From an uncultured Muribaculaceae bacterium (GTDB taxonomy: Bacteria; Bacteroidota; Bacteroidia; Bacteroidales; Muribaculaceae), in contig CAJTXL010000008.1 in assembly GCA_910583525.1 (NCBI GenBank), forward strand, positions 1-64,000: DNA of 64,000 nucleotides, written 5' to 3'. The position numbers and the translations under genes were made by a program. Shown in pieces: positions 44,421-53,634 of this stretch; positions within the stretch are counted from its first letter, which is position 1, and each line of letters starts with the position of its first letter. Below the pieces are notes generated by a model. The model was not told where the DNA came from. It made no database searches and saw only the letters and a list, made by a program, of their open reading frames with translations.

Positions 44421-45746
44421 TCAGTCCGCCAATCCGGGATTAGCCGTAATGGCAGACGAGGGAATGCGGATGGTGTAGCGTTCGTCGCCTTCTTCGAGCA
44501 CATATTTCTCGCCCTTGAAAGTGCGTTCGATACGCGGCTGCGTGGTGCGTCGCAGGTCAAACCAGCGGTGTCCTTCAAAAGCAAGCTCACGGGCGCGTTC
44601 TGTGAGTATTTCTTCGAGTAGCTCGTCCTTGTCCATAGCGGCCACAGCCTGTTCTTTGGCAGCACCGCCATCGTTGAAGCGTTTCCGTTGCAGGGTTAGC
44701 AGATACTCGGCTGCATTGTCATATTCTTCTTCATGCCATGCCGCTTCGGCCGCATTGAGCAGCATTTCGCCGACCCTGAGGGTGCACGAATAGGTGTTGC
44801 TGCCGGCTTTATCTATAAGGATGTTGGAGCTGGTGACACGGTTGAAGTATTTTGAGCGACGCAAGTCTGACGAGGTAAACAGCCCGTAGAAAGCACGGTC
44901 CACTTTGACAGAGCGTGCATACTGAGCCGTCATAACCTGTTCGAGAGCCACGATATTCTCAACCGAGTTGTATTGGTTGGGAAGCTCCGAATTGATGTCT
45001 GAAAGGGTGTTCTTTATTGCAAGCACACGTTTCGATGCTTCAAGAGAATCTTTCCAAAGCCCCATGTACAGCAATACGCGCGAACGGAGCGCATCGACCG
45101 ACAATGTATTGAAGCGGTAATTATATCCAGGTTCCCATGTTTCGACGTTCAGATAATCTTCAGCCGAATCAAGGTCGTTTAGAATAGATTTATAGATTTC
45201 ATCAAGAGTGCTGCGTCCAAGCATGCCCTCGACATCGCTGTCAAGCTTGAGCGGCACGGCCTTGGTCGATGCCGGGTCGCATTTGGTATATGCCGGAGCA
45301 TGCAGATTGGCGAGGACGAAGTGCATGTATGCACGGAGCATGTATGCCTCGCCTACCATCTGGCGTATTTCAGCCGACGAGCCGCCGGTCATCAGGCGCT
45401 CCGACTCGATGGTATAGTTTGCGATAAAAAGCACATGATAGAACTGGCGCCAACTGAAAGTGGCCGTATTCTCGTCGGGTGTAGCATCGTTCCACCGCCA
45501 TATGTCGAGATATGAGCCGAGGTCGTTCGACGACATTGTAGCGTCGAGCAGCACCTCGTCGGAGCGCATCGAGGCAAGGCCGCGGTCGTTGGGCACGGTG
45601 TTGTAAGCCTCGGTTATGAGCGAACGGAATTCCTCGGCTGTCGTAGGTATGACTTTACCTACTGGCTTTATGTCGAGGAAGCTGTCGCAGCCGGTGAGTG
45701 CAATAAGCGCCACCGCAGCGGGAAGAATAGCCTTATATAATTTCAT
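44421..45746 (-). CDS. SusD/RagB-type surface lipoprotein (441 aa)
   Basis: Lipobox LTGC (Cys20) is followed by the SusD opening DSFLDIKPVGKVIPTT. TPR-like helical repeats (EAYMLRAYMHFVLANLHAPA, AEDYLNVETWEPGYNYRFN, split) and the C-terminal motif ERARELAFEGHRWFDLRR are typical. At 441 aa it is shorter than glycan-type SusD proteins, which tend to exceed 500, and closer to compact members. It caps the SusC channel encoded 20 bp upstream and captures the ligand at the surface. The nearby metalloprotease suggests peptides as ligand. Confidence 0.92.
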   Translation of the reverse strand: MKLYKAILPAAVALIALTGCDSFLDIKPVGKVIPTTAEEFRSLITEAYNTVPNDRGLASMRSDEVLLDATMSSNDLGSYLDIWRWNDATPDENTATFSWRQFYHVLFIANYTIESERLMTGGSSAEIRQMVGEAYMLRAYMHFVLANLHAPAYTKCDPASTKAVPLKLDSDVEGMLGRSTLDEIYKSILNDLDSAEDYLNVETWEPGYNYRFNTLSVDALRSRVLLYMGLWKDSLEASKRVLAIKNTLSDINSELPNQYNSVENIVALEQVMTAQYARSVKVDRAFYGLFTSSDLRRSKYFNRVTSSNILIDKAGSNTYSCTLRVGEMLLNAAEAAWHEEEYDNAAEYLLTLQRKRFNDGGAAKEQAVAAMDKDELLEEILTERARELAFEGHRWFDLRRTTQPRIERTFKGEKYVLEEGDERYTIRIPSSAITANPGLAD

Positions 45747-45766
45747 ATGGTATATGCGTAAGAATG

Positions 45767-48700
45767 TCAGAATTTTACTTGAAGATTGAATGTGTAGCTC
45801 TTTGGAATCGGCTGCGCAAACGGATTGCCCATCGTCTCGGGGTCGAGGAAGTTTTTGTAGTCCGAGCCGAACACGAGGAGATTGCGTGCCTCAAATGCCA
45901 CACGGACCTGAGAGAGACCGATACGGTTTATCAGAGGAGTGGGCAGATTGTAGCCGAGGATGACGCTCTGCAAACGTATGTGGTCGTTGCGTTTCACCCA
46001 TGAATCGAGCATCGAATAGAGCGAGAACTCGCCATACTGAGTGCGTTCGTCCGAGCGTACGCCTTCGGGCATGAGCGCCGGCAATGTCGATGTGGGGTTG
46101 GCCGGCGTCCAACGGTCGAGTATGTCGCGGTTCGTATTCATGCCTCGGTCGAACCATACGGTGCTGTACGACGGCTGTATGCGTGTGTACATCTTCAGGT
46201 TGAAAGCGAAATTGACGGTGAGGTCGAAGTTCTTGTAGTAGAAATTATTGATGAAACCGCCCGTCCACAAGGGGTCGCCCGAACCTATGTAGCTGTATCG
46301 TTCGCGCTGTTCCTTGGCCGTAAGTGTGCTTGCACCGGCCGAGTTAAGTTTGAGGAACTCTTTTGCCGTCACCTTCTCACCATCGAGCCAGAACAGAGGA
46401 TAGCCCTCGGCATCGAGGCCTGCGGTACGGTAAGCGAATATAGCCCCTACGGGATAACCTTCGCGCGACGGCGTGGTTTGGTTGAACGGCACGGTTTCCT
46501 GCAAGACGGTATTCTCGTTATATGCGATATTGAGGTTCGTAGTCCAACGGAAATCCTTATTGGAGATATTGCGCGTCGAGATAGCCAATTCTACGCCACG
46601 GTTGCGCATGCTCGCCCAGTTTACCATGGTCGACATGAAGCCCGTTTCGAGCGGAAGCATCTTCATCGAAATGAGGTCTTTGCCTTTGCGGTAATAGGCA
46701 TCGGCCGATATGTTGAGTATATTGTCGAACAGACCGAGGTCGAGACCGACGTTCGCCGTATGGGTTTTCTCCCAGCGGAGACGGCGGTTCGGTGGATTGC
46801 CTATCACTATTATATCCTCGCTAACACCCGGGAGGATAGACACGTTGTTGTAATCACCCATCACAAACGACGATGTCGATTTGTCGATATTGCCCTGTAT
46901 GCCGTAGCTCAGGCGCAGAGCCAGATTGTTTACCTGAGTGACGTCGCGCAAGAAAGGCTCGTCGGACACACGCCACAGACCGCTGAACGAGTACAGCGGC
47001 AGGAAACGGTATTTCTTGTCTACCCCGAAAAGGTCACTGCCGTCGAAGCGTACGCTTGCTCCGAGCGTATAGCGGCGCATAAGCGAATATGATGCCGTAG
47101 CGTAGAACGAGGCGTAGGCATTGATGCTCTTGCTCTCTATATGCAAGGGGAATGTGCGCGCCCACGATTCATTGGGGAATATTACGGGCTTATTAGTGAG
47201 GGTCTTGGGGTCGTAGCCATAAGCCGTGGAAGAGTTGGAGTCGTACCATGTCTTGCGTATTTCGGTACCGGCCATCAGCTCAAGTTCGTGGTTAAGGCCG
47301 AGACGCTTGCCGAACTCTGCCTGAGCCTTCCAGTTGAGCTGCTTGTTGGTTGATTTCGACTGTATGTGGCGGCCTCCATCGGGCAGAAACGAACGGCGTA
47401 TCCCGTCAGAACCGATGACCTCCGTACGGTAGAACTCTTTACGCATTGCGTATGTCTCCTTGCCGGCATACGATTGTGTATCGACATAATCATACTGAAA
47501 ACCAACCTGCGTCATTACTTTGAGCCAGTCGTTGAAGCGCAAATGCGCGTCGAATATTGCCGTAAGTCCCGTATTTTCCTGACTGTAGTCGGTATTGACA
47601 CGTTCTTCAAACACGTTGAATTTCAAATCACTGTCTTCGCGGCCCTGAATGTCGGTGTCATATACATAATTGCCGTCGGCATCGTAGGCCGTCTGATAGG
47701 GATTGGCACGACGCGAATAATAGACCGGGTTCGTAAAACCGTCGTTGTCGGTAAGATATGAGTCGCGCTTGCGGCGGTTTGCGAAAACTGAAGCCCCGAC
47801 GCGGAACTTGCTGCTGAGCCGATAGTTGGTCTTGAGCACCACATTGAAACGGTTGTTCGACACACCGGGAGTGTTGCCGCGCTCGTCCTGATAGCCCAAT
47901 GAAGTATAATAGGTGGCTTTGTCGCCTCCGCCGCTTATGCTTACGTTATATTCCTGGTTGAAAGTATCTCGGAAAAGGATATCGTTCCAATCGGTGTTTA
48001 TTCCCCTAAGTGCGTTGATTTGAGCCTTCACACCGGGCGACAGTACATTCCATCCGCCGGCCTTGAATGCGTCAAGTTCACCGGCCGCCTGCAAAATACG
48101 CGACACGGCGCCTTTGTTCTCGCGATAGGAGAAATTCGTGCCGAGCAGGTCAAGTTCGAGGTCGACCTTTTCAGACGAGTTGAGCAGGTTAAGGCGGTCT
48201 ATATCAGGCTTCGGCGAAAATGACAGACGGGTCGAGAACGACACCTGAGCCTTGCCCTGCTTACCGCTTTTGGTGGTAATGACTATAACGCCGTTGGCTG
48301 CACGCGTGCCATAGATGGCCGTTGCGGCGGCATCCTTCAGAACTGTTATGCTTTCGATGTCGGCCGGGTTCAAGCCGGCAATTGACGACTGGTAGAGGTT
48401 GTCGATGTCTTTAAGCTCTTCGGTCGACGGCACTTCAGTGCCGTTCATAGGTACACCGTCAATCACCCACAGAGGGTCTTGGGTGCCCTGAAGCGACGAT
48501 GTGCCTCGAATACGTATTTTAAGGGGAGCGCCCGGCGAGCCGCTGGTCTGCACCGACGAGAGGCCGGCTACTTGACCGGCCAATGCCTGGTCGATGTTCA
48601 TTATAGACCCTATCTTACTGTCATCTATATCCATTTTTGTGATAGATGCCGTAAGCTTACGGCGCTCGATGGCCTGATAGCCTGTTACGACAACATCTGA

Positions 48701-49051
48701 AAGAACTTCCGACGATGGGTCGAGCACAAGGTCATAATCGTTGACACCGGCCACGAGCACTATGGTTCGCGGATTGAAGCCGACACTCCGGCATTCGATT
48801 TCTGTAACGGCATCGGGCACGGTAAGAGTGAATTTACCGTCGATATCGGTAACCGTCCCAAGACGTTTGGCTTTGCTTCCGGCCTTTTTCAGCTGCGTTT
48901 CAGAGACGCTGACCGAAGCGCCGATAATCGGCTCTTTGTCCTCTGATGACACCAGGACACCCGAAATGGTGCGCTGCGCCAAGGCCGAGGCTACCGCCGA
49001 TGCCATCATCAGCAGCACGACAGTGATTTTTTTGGTTATAGCATGCTTCAT
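45767..49051 (-). CDS. SusC/RagA-type TonB-dependent outer-membrane transporter
   Basis: The start is placed at 49051 (MKHAITKKITVVLLMMASAV), giving a proper signal peptide; ten more upstream residues are open. An N-terminal carboxypeptidase-regulatory-like beta domain (ISGVLVSSEDKEPIIGASVS) precedes the plug. Conserved plug motifs are LSDVVVTGYQ, IRIRGTSSLQGTQDPLWVIDG (split), IESITVLKDAAATAIYGTRAANGVIVITT (split). The barrel ends PIPKSYTFNLQVKF. At 1094 aa it is normal. It imports the ligand captured by the SusD-like protein, powered by TonB. Confidence 0.95.
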   Translation of the reverse strand: MKHAITKKITVVLLMMASAVASALAQRTISGVLVSSEDKEPIIGASVSVSETQLKKAGSKAKRLGTVTDIDGKFTLTVPDAVTEIECRSVGFNPRTIVLVAGVNDYDLVLDPSSEVLSDVVVTGYQAIERRKLTASITKMDIDDSKIGSIMNIDQALAGQVAGLSSVQTSGSPGAPLKIRIRGTSSLQGTQDPLWVIDGVPMNGTEVPSTEELKDIDNLYQSSIAGLNPADIESITVLKDAAATAIYGTRAANGVIVITTKSGKQGKAQVSFSTRLSFSPKPDIDRLNLLNSSEKVDLELDLLGTNFSYRENKGAVSRILQAAGELDAFKAGGWNVLSPGVKAQINALRGINTDWNDILFRDTFNQEYNVSISGGGDKATYYTSLGYQDERGNTPGVSNNRFNVVLKTNYRLSSKFRVGASVFANRRKRDSYLTDNDGFTNPVYYSRRANPYQTAYDADGNYVYDTDIQGREDSDLKFNVFEERVNTDYSQENTGLTAIFDAHLRFNDWLKVMTQVGFQYDYVDTQSYAGKETYAMRKEFYRTEVIGSDGIRRSFLPDGGRHIQSKSTNKQLNWKAQAEFGKRLGLNHELELMAGTEIRKTWYDSNSSTAYGYDPKTLTNKPVIFPNESWARTFPLHIESKSINAYASFYATASYSLMRRYTLGASVRFDGSDLFGVDKKYRFLPLYSFSGLWRVSDEPFLRDVTQVNNLALRLSYGIQGNIDKSTSSFVMGDYNNVSILPGVSEDIIVIGNPPNRRLRWEKTHTANVGLDLGLFDNILNISADAYYRKGKDLISMKMLPLETGFMSTMVNWASMRNRGVELAISTRNISNKDFRWTTNLNIAYNENTVLQETVPFNQTTPSREGYPVGAIFAYRTAGLDAEGYPLFWLDGEKVTAKEFLKLNSAGASTLTAKEQRERYSYIGSGDPLWTGGFINNFYYKNFDLTVNFAFNLKMYTRIQPSYSTVWFDRGMNTNRDILDRWTPANPTSTLPALMPEGVRSDERTQYGEFSLYSMLDSWVKRNDHIRLQSVILGYNLPTPLINRIGLSQVRVAFEARNLLVFGSDYKNFLDPETMGNPFAQPIPKSYTFNLQVKF

Positions 49052-49098
49052 AGCGCGTTCAATGATTGGAAATCTTAACATTAAGTGTGTTTTACAAG

Positions 49099-51801
49099 TT
49101 ATTGTGCTATGCCCAGCGCGGTATTGATACGCATGAGCATGTCCTGATAGTGGTATTTGGCATCGATGGCTGCCGCCGGGATGCGCGACTTCAACAATTG
49201 GCGTATGCGCATAAGCTCGCCACGTTTCAGAGATATGGCGTCAGAGATACGGTTTGCCTGGGTGCCGTAGAAATTGACAGTACGTCGGCCTGCCGTGCGC
49301 TCACCTGTTGCAAGACGTCCGGCAAGTCCATTTGACGCATGGCTGCATACGTGCCCGAAACATCCGAACTCCGACGGTTCACCGACAAACAACGCCGCAG
49401 GGTCGGCATCGATTGTCACCTTCTTTGAGCCGTCTTTCACACCCTGGTTCTCATTGGCGGCAATGATAAGGGCATCGACAAAATTCTTCTGCACAGAGCG
49501 CTCACGGACATCGGGCGAAGCTCCGGCAATGGTCTTCTTGAATATGCTTTTATGAAGCATATCCATCATCTCCGAAGCCTTGAAGGCCTTCTCGCCGTTC
49601 TGTGCCTCGTTTTCATACATGCGTACAATGCGGTTGTCCGACAACATGTCCCACAGGAGATAGCTTTGGGCATTTTTCAGTATATAATTGGGCGAATGTT
49701 CCATGCGCCCCACAGGCGTGTTGCTTACAAGATATGTGTAGTCGGCAACCTCTGCATCGAAAAGCCACGACGGATGCACGAGCACTTCTTCGATGAAATA
49801 ATTCACAGCCTGACGCTGCAAATCGGCATCTACAAAAGTATATGTCTTGCGGCCGTCGCCGACAGTCGTGTTGTCGACATACATGCCGCCTACATTGGCA
49901 AGGACATGGTAGGCATAGCGCTGCCATGTGCCCACGGCCGAATAATACAGCCGCGAAGCCTCGTCATAGTCCTGCCCAGGCTTGCCTGAGCTCGTCCATT
50001 CTATTATATTAGGCATGATGCGTTTGAGATTTGCAATGCCGTACTTGGCCGATTTCACAGGGTCGGCGCCAAGGTCTTCCGAGAGGGCGCGCGGGTCGAG
50101 CGCCTCACGAGAGTCCTGCGCCTCGCTATAGCGATAGAGGTCGCCCGTATGGGCATCAAGCAAAGCCTGAAGACGGTCATGGTCGGCGTCGGGGTCTTCA
50201 ATGCCGTACCAACGGTAGCCGTATTCTATTGCGAAACGGTCGTAAGGACCGATATGCGGCGAAAGTATCTCGACACCGTCGCCGGGCTGCGCGACATAGT
50301 TGAAGCGAGCATAGTCCATGATAGACGACGATGTGCCGCCGAGTTTATTGACAAACTCGCGCGAACGCAACGAATCGGTCGGGAATGCCGCCGAGGCCAT
50401 CATGTTATGTCGCAGACCCAAAGAATGCCCCACTTCGTGGCAGGCGACAAAACGCATGGCGTCGCCGATAAGCTCTTCGGGCAGTTCAAGAGAACGTGCA
50501 CGTTCGTCGACGGCACCGGTCTGCAGCACAATCCAGTCGTGAAGTATATCGAGCACGTTATGCCACCACATAATATCCGCTTCAAGGATTTCGCCCGAAC
50601 GCGGATCGGTAATCGACGGTCCCATCGCATTCGACATCGTCGATGCGGCATAGTTTATAACCGAATAGTTTATGTCATCCATATCGATGTCGGTGGTGTC
50701 GGGCATCTGCTCTACCCTCACCGCATTTTTGAAACCGGCGCCTTCGAAAGCCGAGTTCCAATCTTCGATACCTTTGCGGATATACGGACGCCATTGCGGA
50801 GGTGTCGTGTTGTCAATCCAGAATACGATGGGTTTTGCAGGCTCGACAAGCTCACCTGCAAGATAGGCCGCAGCTTCGCCGGGCTTCGGTTCAAGACGCC
50901 AACGGGTTATATAGTTGCCACGGCTCACACGCTGCTGTTTGTCGCCATAACGCAATCCGCTCTCGGTAAAATAGCCTACACGCGGATTGACGAAACGGCG
51001 TGCCATGGGCTTCTCCGGCAAAAGGAGTAGTGTCGAACCTACTTCGACAGAGACATATACGGTTCCGCCCGGCTCCGTAACCGAAGTGGTAAGTTCCGAC
51101 ACCGCATATATGTTGTTGTCGAAAGCCTTTATCGATTTTATACGCGAGAGGTCGCTTTTGGGCGAAGAACCTATATTGATGTCGTAGAATACGTTATTGA
51201 AACTCGACTTGGTGCCGTCGTAGATGTCGTTGACCTTGATAAGCACCGCCGACGAATCGGGGCTATAGGTCTCAATCTTGAACGACGCGATTATAGGCGA
51301 TATGTAGTTGTCGCTTACCGAACGCGCCAGGGCATCATCGGCCACGACATCAGGCGACGGACGCTGCTGACGCACACGCACTTCTTTCTTGTCGCTATCA
51401 AGCTCGAAACGCACCATCTGGTTTGCATAGTTCATGCCGCGGTTCGCACCGGCTTCATTAAGTTCTGCCGGAACTTTGACAAACTTATTCACCACAAGCA
51501 TGTCTCGGCCCATCAGCGCACGCGGTATTTCGAAATAGTACTTGCCGTCTTTTGCAATGACATCGAACATGCCCTCGGAACGCGATGATCCACCCGATGT
51601 CAGTTTATCGTAGTCAGATGACGTCGATGCAGAGTCGGCCGGAGCGGCCTCTTTCTTTTTCTTCTTTTTGAAAAAGAGAAAAGAGCGGTCAGCATCACTG
51701 CCGGGATTGGCTGCCGAAGCATCTATACAGCCATACGGAGCGGCCATGAAAGCCGCACATACAACAATTGCCGATTTTATTATAAATTTGTTTTTACGCA
51801 T
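49099..51801 (-). CDS. Zinc-dependent metalloprotease (DUF5117/DUF4953-type)
   Basis: The extended zinc motif CHEVGHSLGLRHN lies near residues 452-464, with His, His and His as ligands and Glu as catalyst. The N-terminal leader contains a signal-like helix and a possible lipobox (APYGC), followed by a Lys-rich patch FFKKKKKKEAAP. Flanking regions match the large Bacteroidetes proteases annotated with DUF5117/DUF5118 (FEIPRALMGRDMLVVNKFVK) and DUF4953. Its stop is 47 bp before susC. A periplasmic or surface protease feeding peptides to, or trimming peptides from, the SusCD pair is inferred. Confidence 0.88.
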   Translation of the reverse strand: MRKNKFIIKSAIVVCAAFMAAPYGCIDASAANPGSDADRSFLFFKKKKKKEAAPADSASTSSDYDKLTSGGSSRSEGMFDVIAKDGKYYFEIPRALMGRDMLVVNKFVKVPAELNEAGANRGMNYANQMVRFELDSDKKEVRVRQQRPSPDVVADDALARSVSDNYISPIIASFKIETYSPDSSAVLIKVNDIYDGTKSSFNNVFYDINIGSSPKSDLSRIKSIKAFDNNIYAVSELTTSVTEPGGTVYVSVEVGSTLLLLPEKPMARRFVNPRVGYFTESGLRYGDKQQRVSRGNYITRWRLEPKPGEAAAYLAGELVEPAKPIVFWIDNTTPPQWRPYIRKGIEDWNSAFEGAGFKNAVRVEQMPDTTDIDMDDINYSVINYAASTMSNAMGPSITDPRSGEILEADIMWWHNVLDILHDWIVLQTGAVDERARSLELPEELIGDAMRFVACHEVGHSLGLRHNMMASAAFPTDSLRSREFVNKLGGTSSSIMDYARFNYVAQPGDGVEILSPHIGPYDRFAIEYGYRWYGIEDPDADHDRLQALLDAHTGDLYRYSEAQDSREALDPRALSEDLGADPVKSAKYGIANLKRIMPNIIEWTSSGKPGQDYDEASRLYYSAVGTWQRYAYHVLANVGGMYVDNTTVGDGRKTYTFVDADLQRQAVNYFIEEVLVHPSWLFDAEVADYTYLVSNTPVGRMEHSPNYILKNAQSYLLWDMLSDNRIVRMYENEAQNGEKAFKASEMMDMLHKSIFKKTIAGASPDVRERSVQKNFVDALIIAANENQGVKDGSKKVTIDADPAALFVGEPSEFGCFGHVCSHASNGLAGRLATGERTAGRRTVNFYGTQANRISDAISLKRGELMRIRQLLKSRIPAAAIDAKYHYQDMLMRINTALGIAQ

Positions 51802-52160
51802 AGCTATGCAAAATCACTTGCTCCCGGCCACTCTACAAGGCCTTTCGAGACGTTTTATTAATACTTATGATAATGTTCTCTACGTGTCACTACTCGTAGA
51901 AACGCAAAATTACTCATTTTATGCGGCACAATGCTGCATTTAGCGGCTTTTTAAATATTTTTTGGAAAAAGCGCTACACATATGCGAACCTTTTTGACCC
52001 ATGGCATTGCCAAAATGGTTTAATCCCAAATTGTCATTTTTCAGATATTTTACCATTCTGCGGCGCCAAAAGTTAATTATAAGTTAAACTATCGGGCAAA
52101 TTTAAACATCAGAGCCGGTTCCATGTCATATCATCAAAACAAATCCGAAATACTGAATAA
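51802..52160. other. 359-bp divergent intergenic region
   Basis: AT-rich, between the metalloprotease gene (minus) and the Spy-like gene (plus). I see no reading frame, hairpin of note or perfect TAnnTTTG box. Both genes need promoters here. The segment TTAATTATAAGTTAAACTAT near 52073-52092 is the most promoter-like for the plus strand, but does not fit the consensus, so an alternative sigma factor is possible. Confidence 0.5.
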
Positions 52161-52667
52161 ATGAAAAAGAAAATCTTAAGCATCGCCATGGTAGTAATAG
52201 CCACAATGGCCATCTCAGCAAACGCTCAAAAACCGGGGGCTTGCCCTGAAAACCAACAATGCGCAAACCATTGCACAGCAGAAAAAGCACAATGTTCGCC
52301 GCAAGACTGCAAACTTTTCGAAGGCATCAACCTTAACGAGAAACAGAAGGCTCAGTTCAAGGAACTCAAAGAAAAATGCGCGAAAGAGCGCAAAGAAGCC
52401 TGTGCCGCAAAAAAGCAGGCCAAATGCCAACGCGATGCAACCATAAAATCGGAACATCGCCAAAACAAGCAAAACCGACTCAAAGAAGTCAAGAGCATAC
52501 TTACGCCCGAACAATATGTAGTGTTCCTCGAAAACTTCTATGTGAACACGCCCCAACGCCAACAGCCGGGCGCTAAAAAAATACACAAAGGAAAAGAGCA
52601 CGGAAAACGCCCGATGACAGCCAAAAACGAAGCTTGCAAGGACTCAAAGAATTGTCCGAACAAATAA
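52161..52667 (+). CDS. Cys-rich Spy/CpxP-like periplasmic protein (168 aa)
   Basis: A signal peptide ends SANAQ. Nine cysteines follow, six of them before residue 55 (ACPENQQCANHC, then QCSPQDC). The middle is a helical, Lys-rich region with two LTxxQ-like motifs, LNEKQKAQF and LTPEQYVVF, spaced about 65 residues apart as in Spy and CpxP. Spy is a periplasmic chaperone and CpxP a stress sensor; both lack such a Cys cluster. Metal binding or a disulfide-linked form is possible. It has its own terminator. Confidence 0.7.
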   Translation: MKKKILSIAMVVIATMAISANAQKPGACPENQQCANHCTAEKAQCSPQDCKLFEGINLNEKQKAQFKELKEKCAKERKEACAAKKQAKCQRDATIKSEHRQNKQNRLKEVKSILTPEQYVVFLENFYVNTPQRQQPGAKKIHKGKEHGKRPMTAKNEACKDSKNCPNK

Positions 52668-52691
52668 TCTCAATCTCCTATCTCCTCGACA

Positions 52692-52721
52692 GGTGACGCT
52701 ACAAAAAGCGCCACCTTTTTT
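52692..52721 (+). terminator. Terminator of the Spy-like gene
   Basis: GGTGACGCT (52692-52700) pairs with AGCGCCACC (52707-52715) with one A-C mismatch, followed by six T. Confidence 0.75.
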
Positions 52722-52740
52722 ATGCAATAACTGATAAAAT

Positions 52741-53439
52741 TTAGCCGAACTTGCTGATTTTACGCAACTGAGACTCGTTGATAATCTTTATGCGCCGCCC
52801 GTCGACCAACAATATTTTCTCATTTACAAATGTCGACAATGTGCGTATGGCATTCGATGTTGTCATGTTCGACAAATTGGCGAGGTCTTCACGCCCCATA
52901 TATATACGTAGGGTGCAATTGTCGTCTTCGTAGCCGTAATTATCGAGCAACACTATCAATGCCTCGGCAAGACGTCCGCGTATATGCTTTTGTGTAAGGT
53001 TTACAATCTTGGTGTCGGAACCGCCGAGGTTGCGCGACAGCTCATGAATGAAAAACCATGCCAGTTTTATGTTTCCCTGGATTAAATCGCGCACCACCGA
53101 AAGAGGTATTGCGCCCAATGTCGAGGGTTCAAAAGCTGTGGCACTCGACACATAAGGCTCTCCGGCAAAATATGCACGGTAGCCGAAATACTGCACAGGG
53201 CGGATAAGGCGCAAAATCTGCACACGTCCGCCGACTCCTTCCTTGATCTTTTTCACCTTGCCGTTAAGAAGACACCACAAAAATTCCGGCTCCTCGCCTT
53301 CGGCATATATCAGCTGGTTCTTCTTGAAGGAATGTATCTGGAGATTGTCTGTGACGATACGCTTTTCATCGGGCGAAAGAATCGACCATATCTCCGCCAT
53401 ATCTTCGTTTATAACTTTTTCGAGCGCTGCTTTAATCAT
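52741..53439 (-). CDS. Crp/Fnr family transcription regulator
   Basis: The start is placed near 53439 (MIKAALEKVINEDMAEIW); the open frame runs 36 residues further from a TTG but that part overlaps the divergent promoter region. The cyclic-nucleotide-binding-like domain shows FKKNQLIYAEGEEPEFLWCLLNGKV (split) and a FGYRAYFAGEPY segment. The C-terminal helix-turn-helix is EDLANLSNMTTSNAIRTLSTF. No Cys cluster for an Fnr-type iron-sulfur centre is seen. The signal and targets are unknown; autoregulation from the shared 195-bp region with the ABC-F gene is possible. Confidence 0.88.
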   Translation of the reverse strand: MIKAALEKVINEDMAEIWSILSPDEKRIVTDNLQIHSFKKNQLIYAEGEEPEFLWCLLNGKVKKIKEGVGGRVQILRLIRPVQYFGYRAYFAGEPYVSSATAFEPSTLGAIPLSVVRDLIQGNIKLAWFFIHELSRNLGGSDTKIVNLTQKHIRGRLAEALIVLLDNYGYEDDNCTLRIYMGREDLANLSNMTTSNAIRTLSTFVNEKILLVDGRRIKIINESQLRKISKFG

Positions 53440-53584
53440 TGGAAATGCTGAATGACGTGCTGCATAATTATGCTTTACAACATGCAAAATTAATAATAAT
53501 TTGTCATTAAGCAAGATTTTGCGCAATAAAAAAGTATTTTGGGGCAAAATCGACGCTTTCTGTATGAAGCCACATTTCGGCCGA

Positions 53585-53616
53585 TTTGCAACAATACGGC
53601 AAAGTTGCTAACTTTG
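53585..53616 (+). promoter_or_regulatory. Promoter of the ABC-F gene
   Basis: TTTG (53585-53588) and TAACTTTG (53609-53616) are separated by 20 bases; the ATG at 53635 follows 18 bases later, after an AAAGGA purine run. Confidence 0.8.
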
Positions 53617-53634
53617 CACAAAAGAAAAAAGGAC

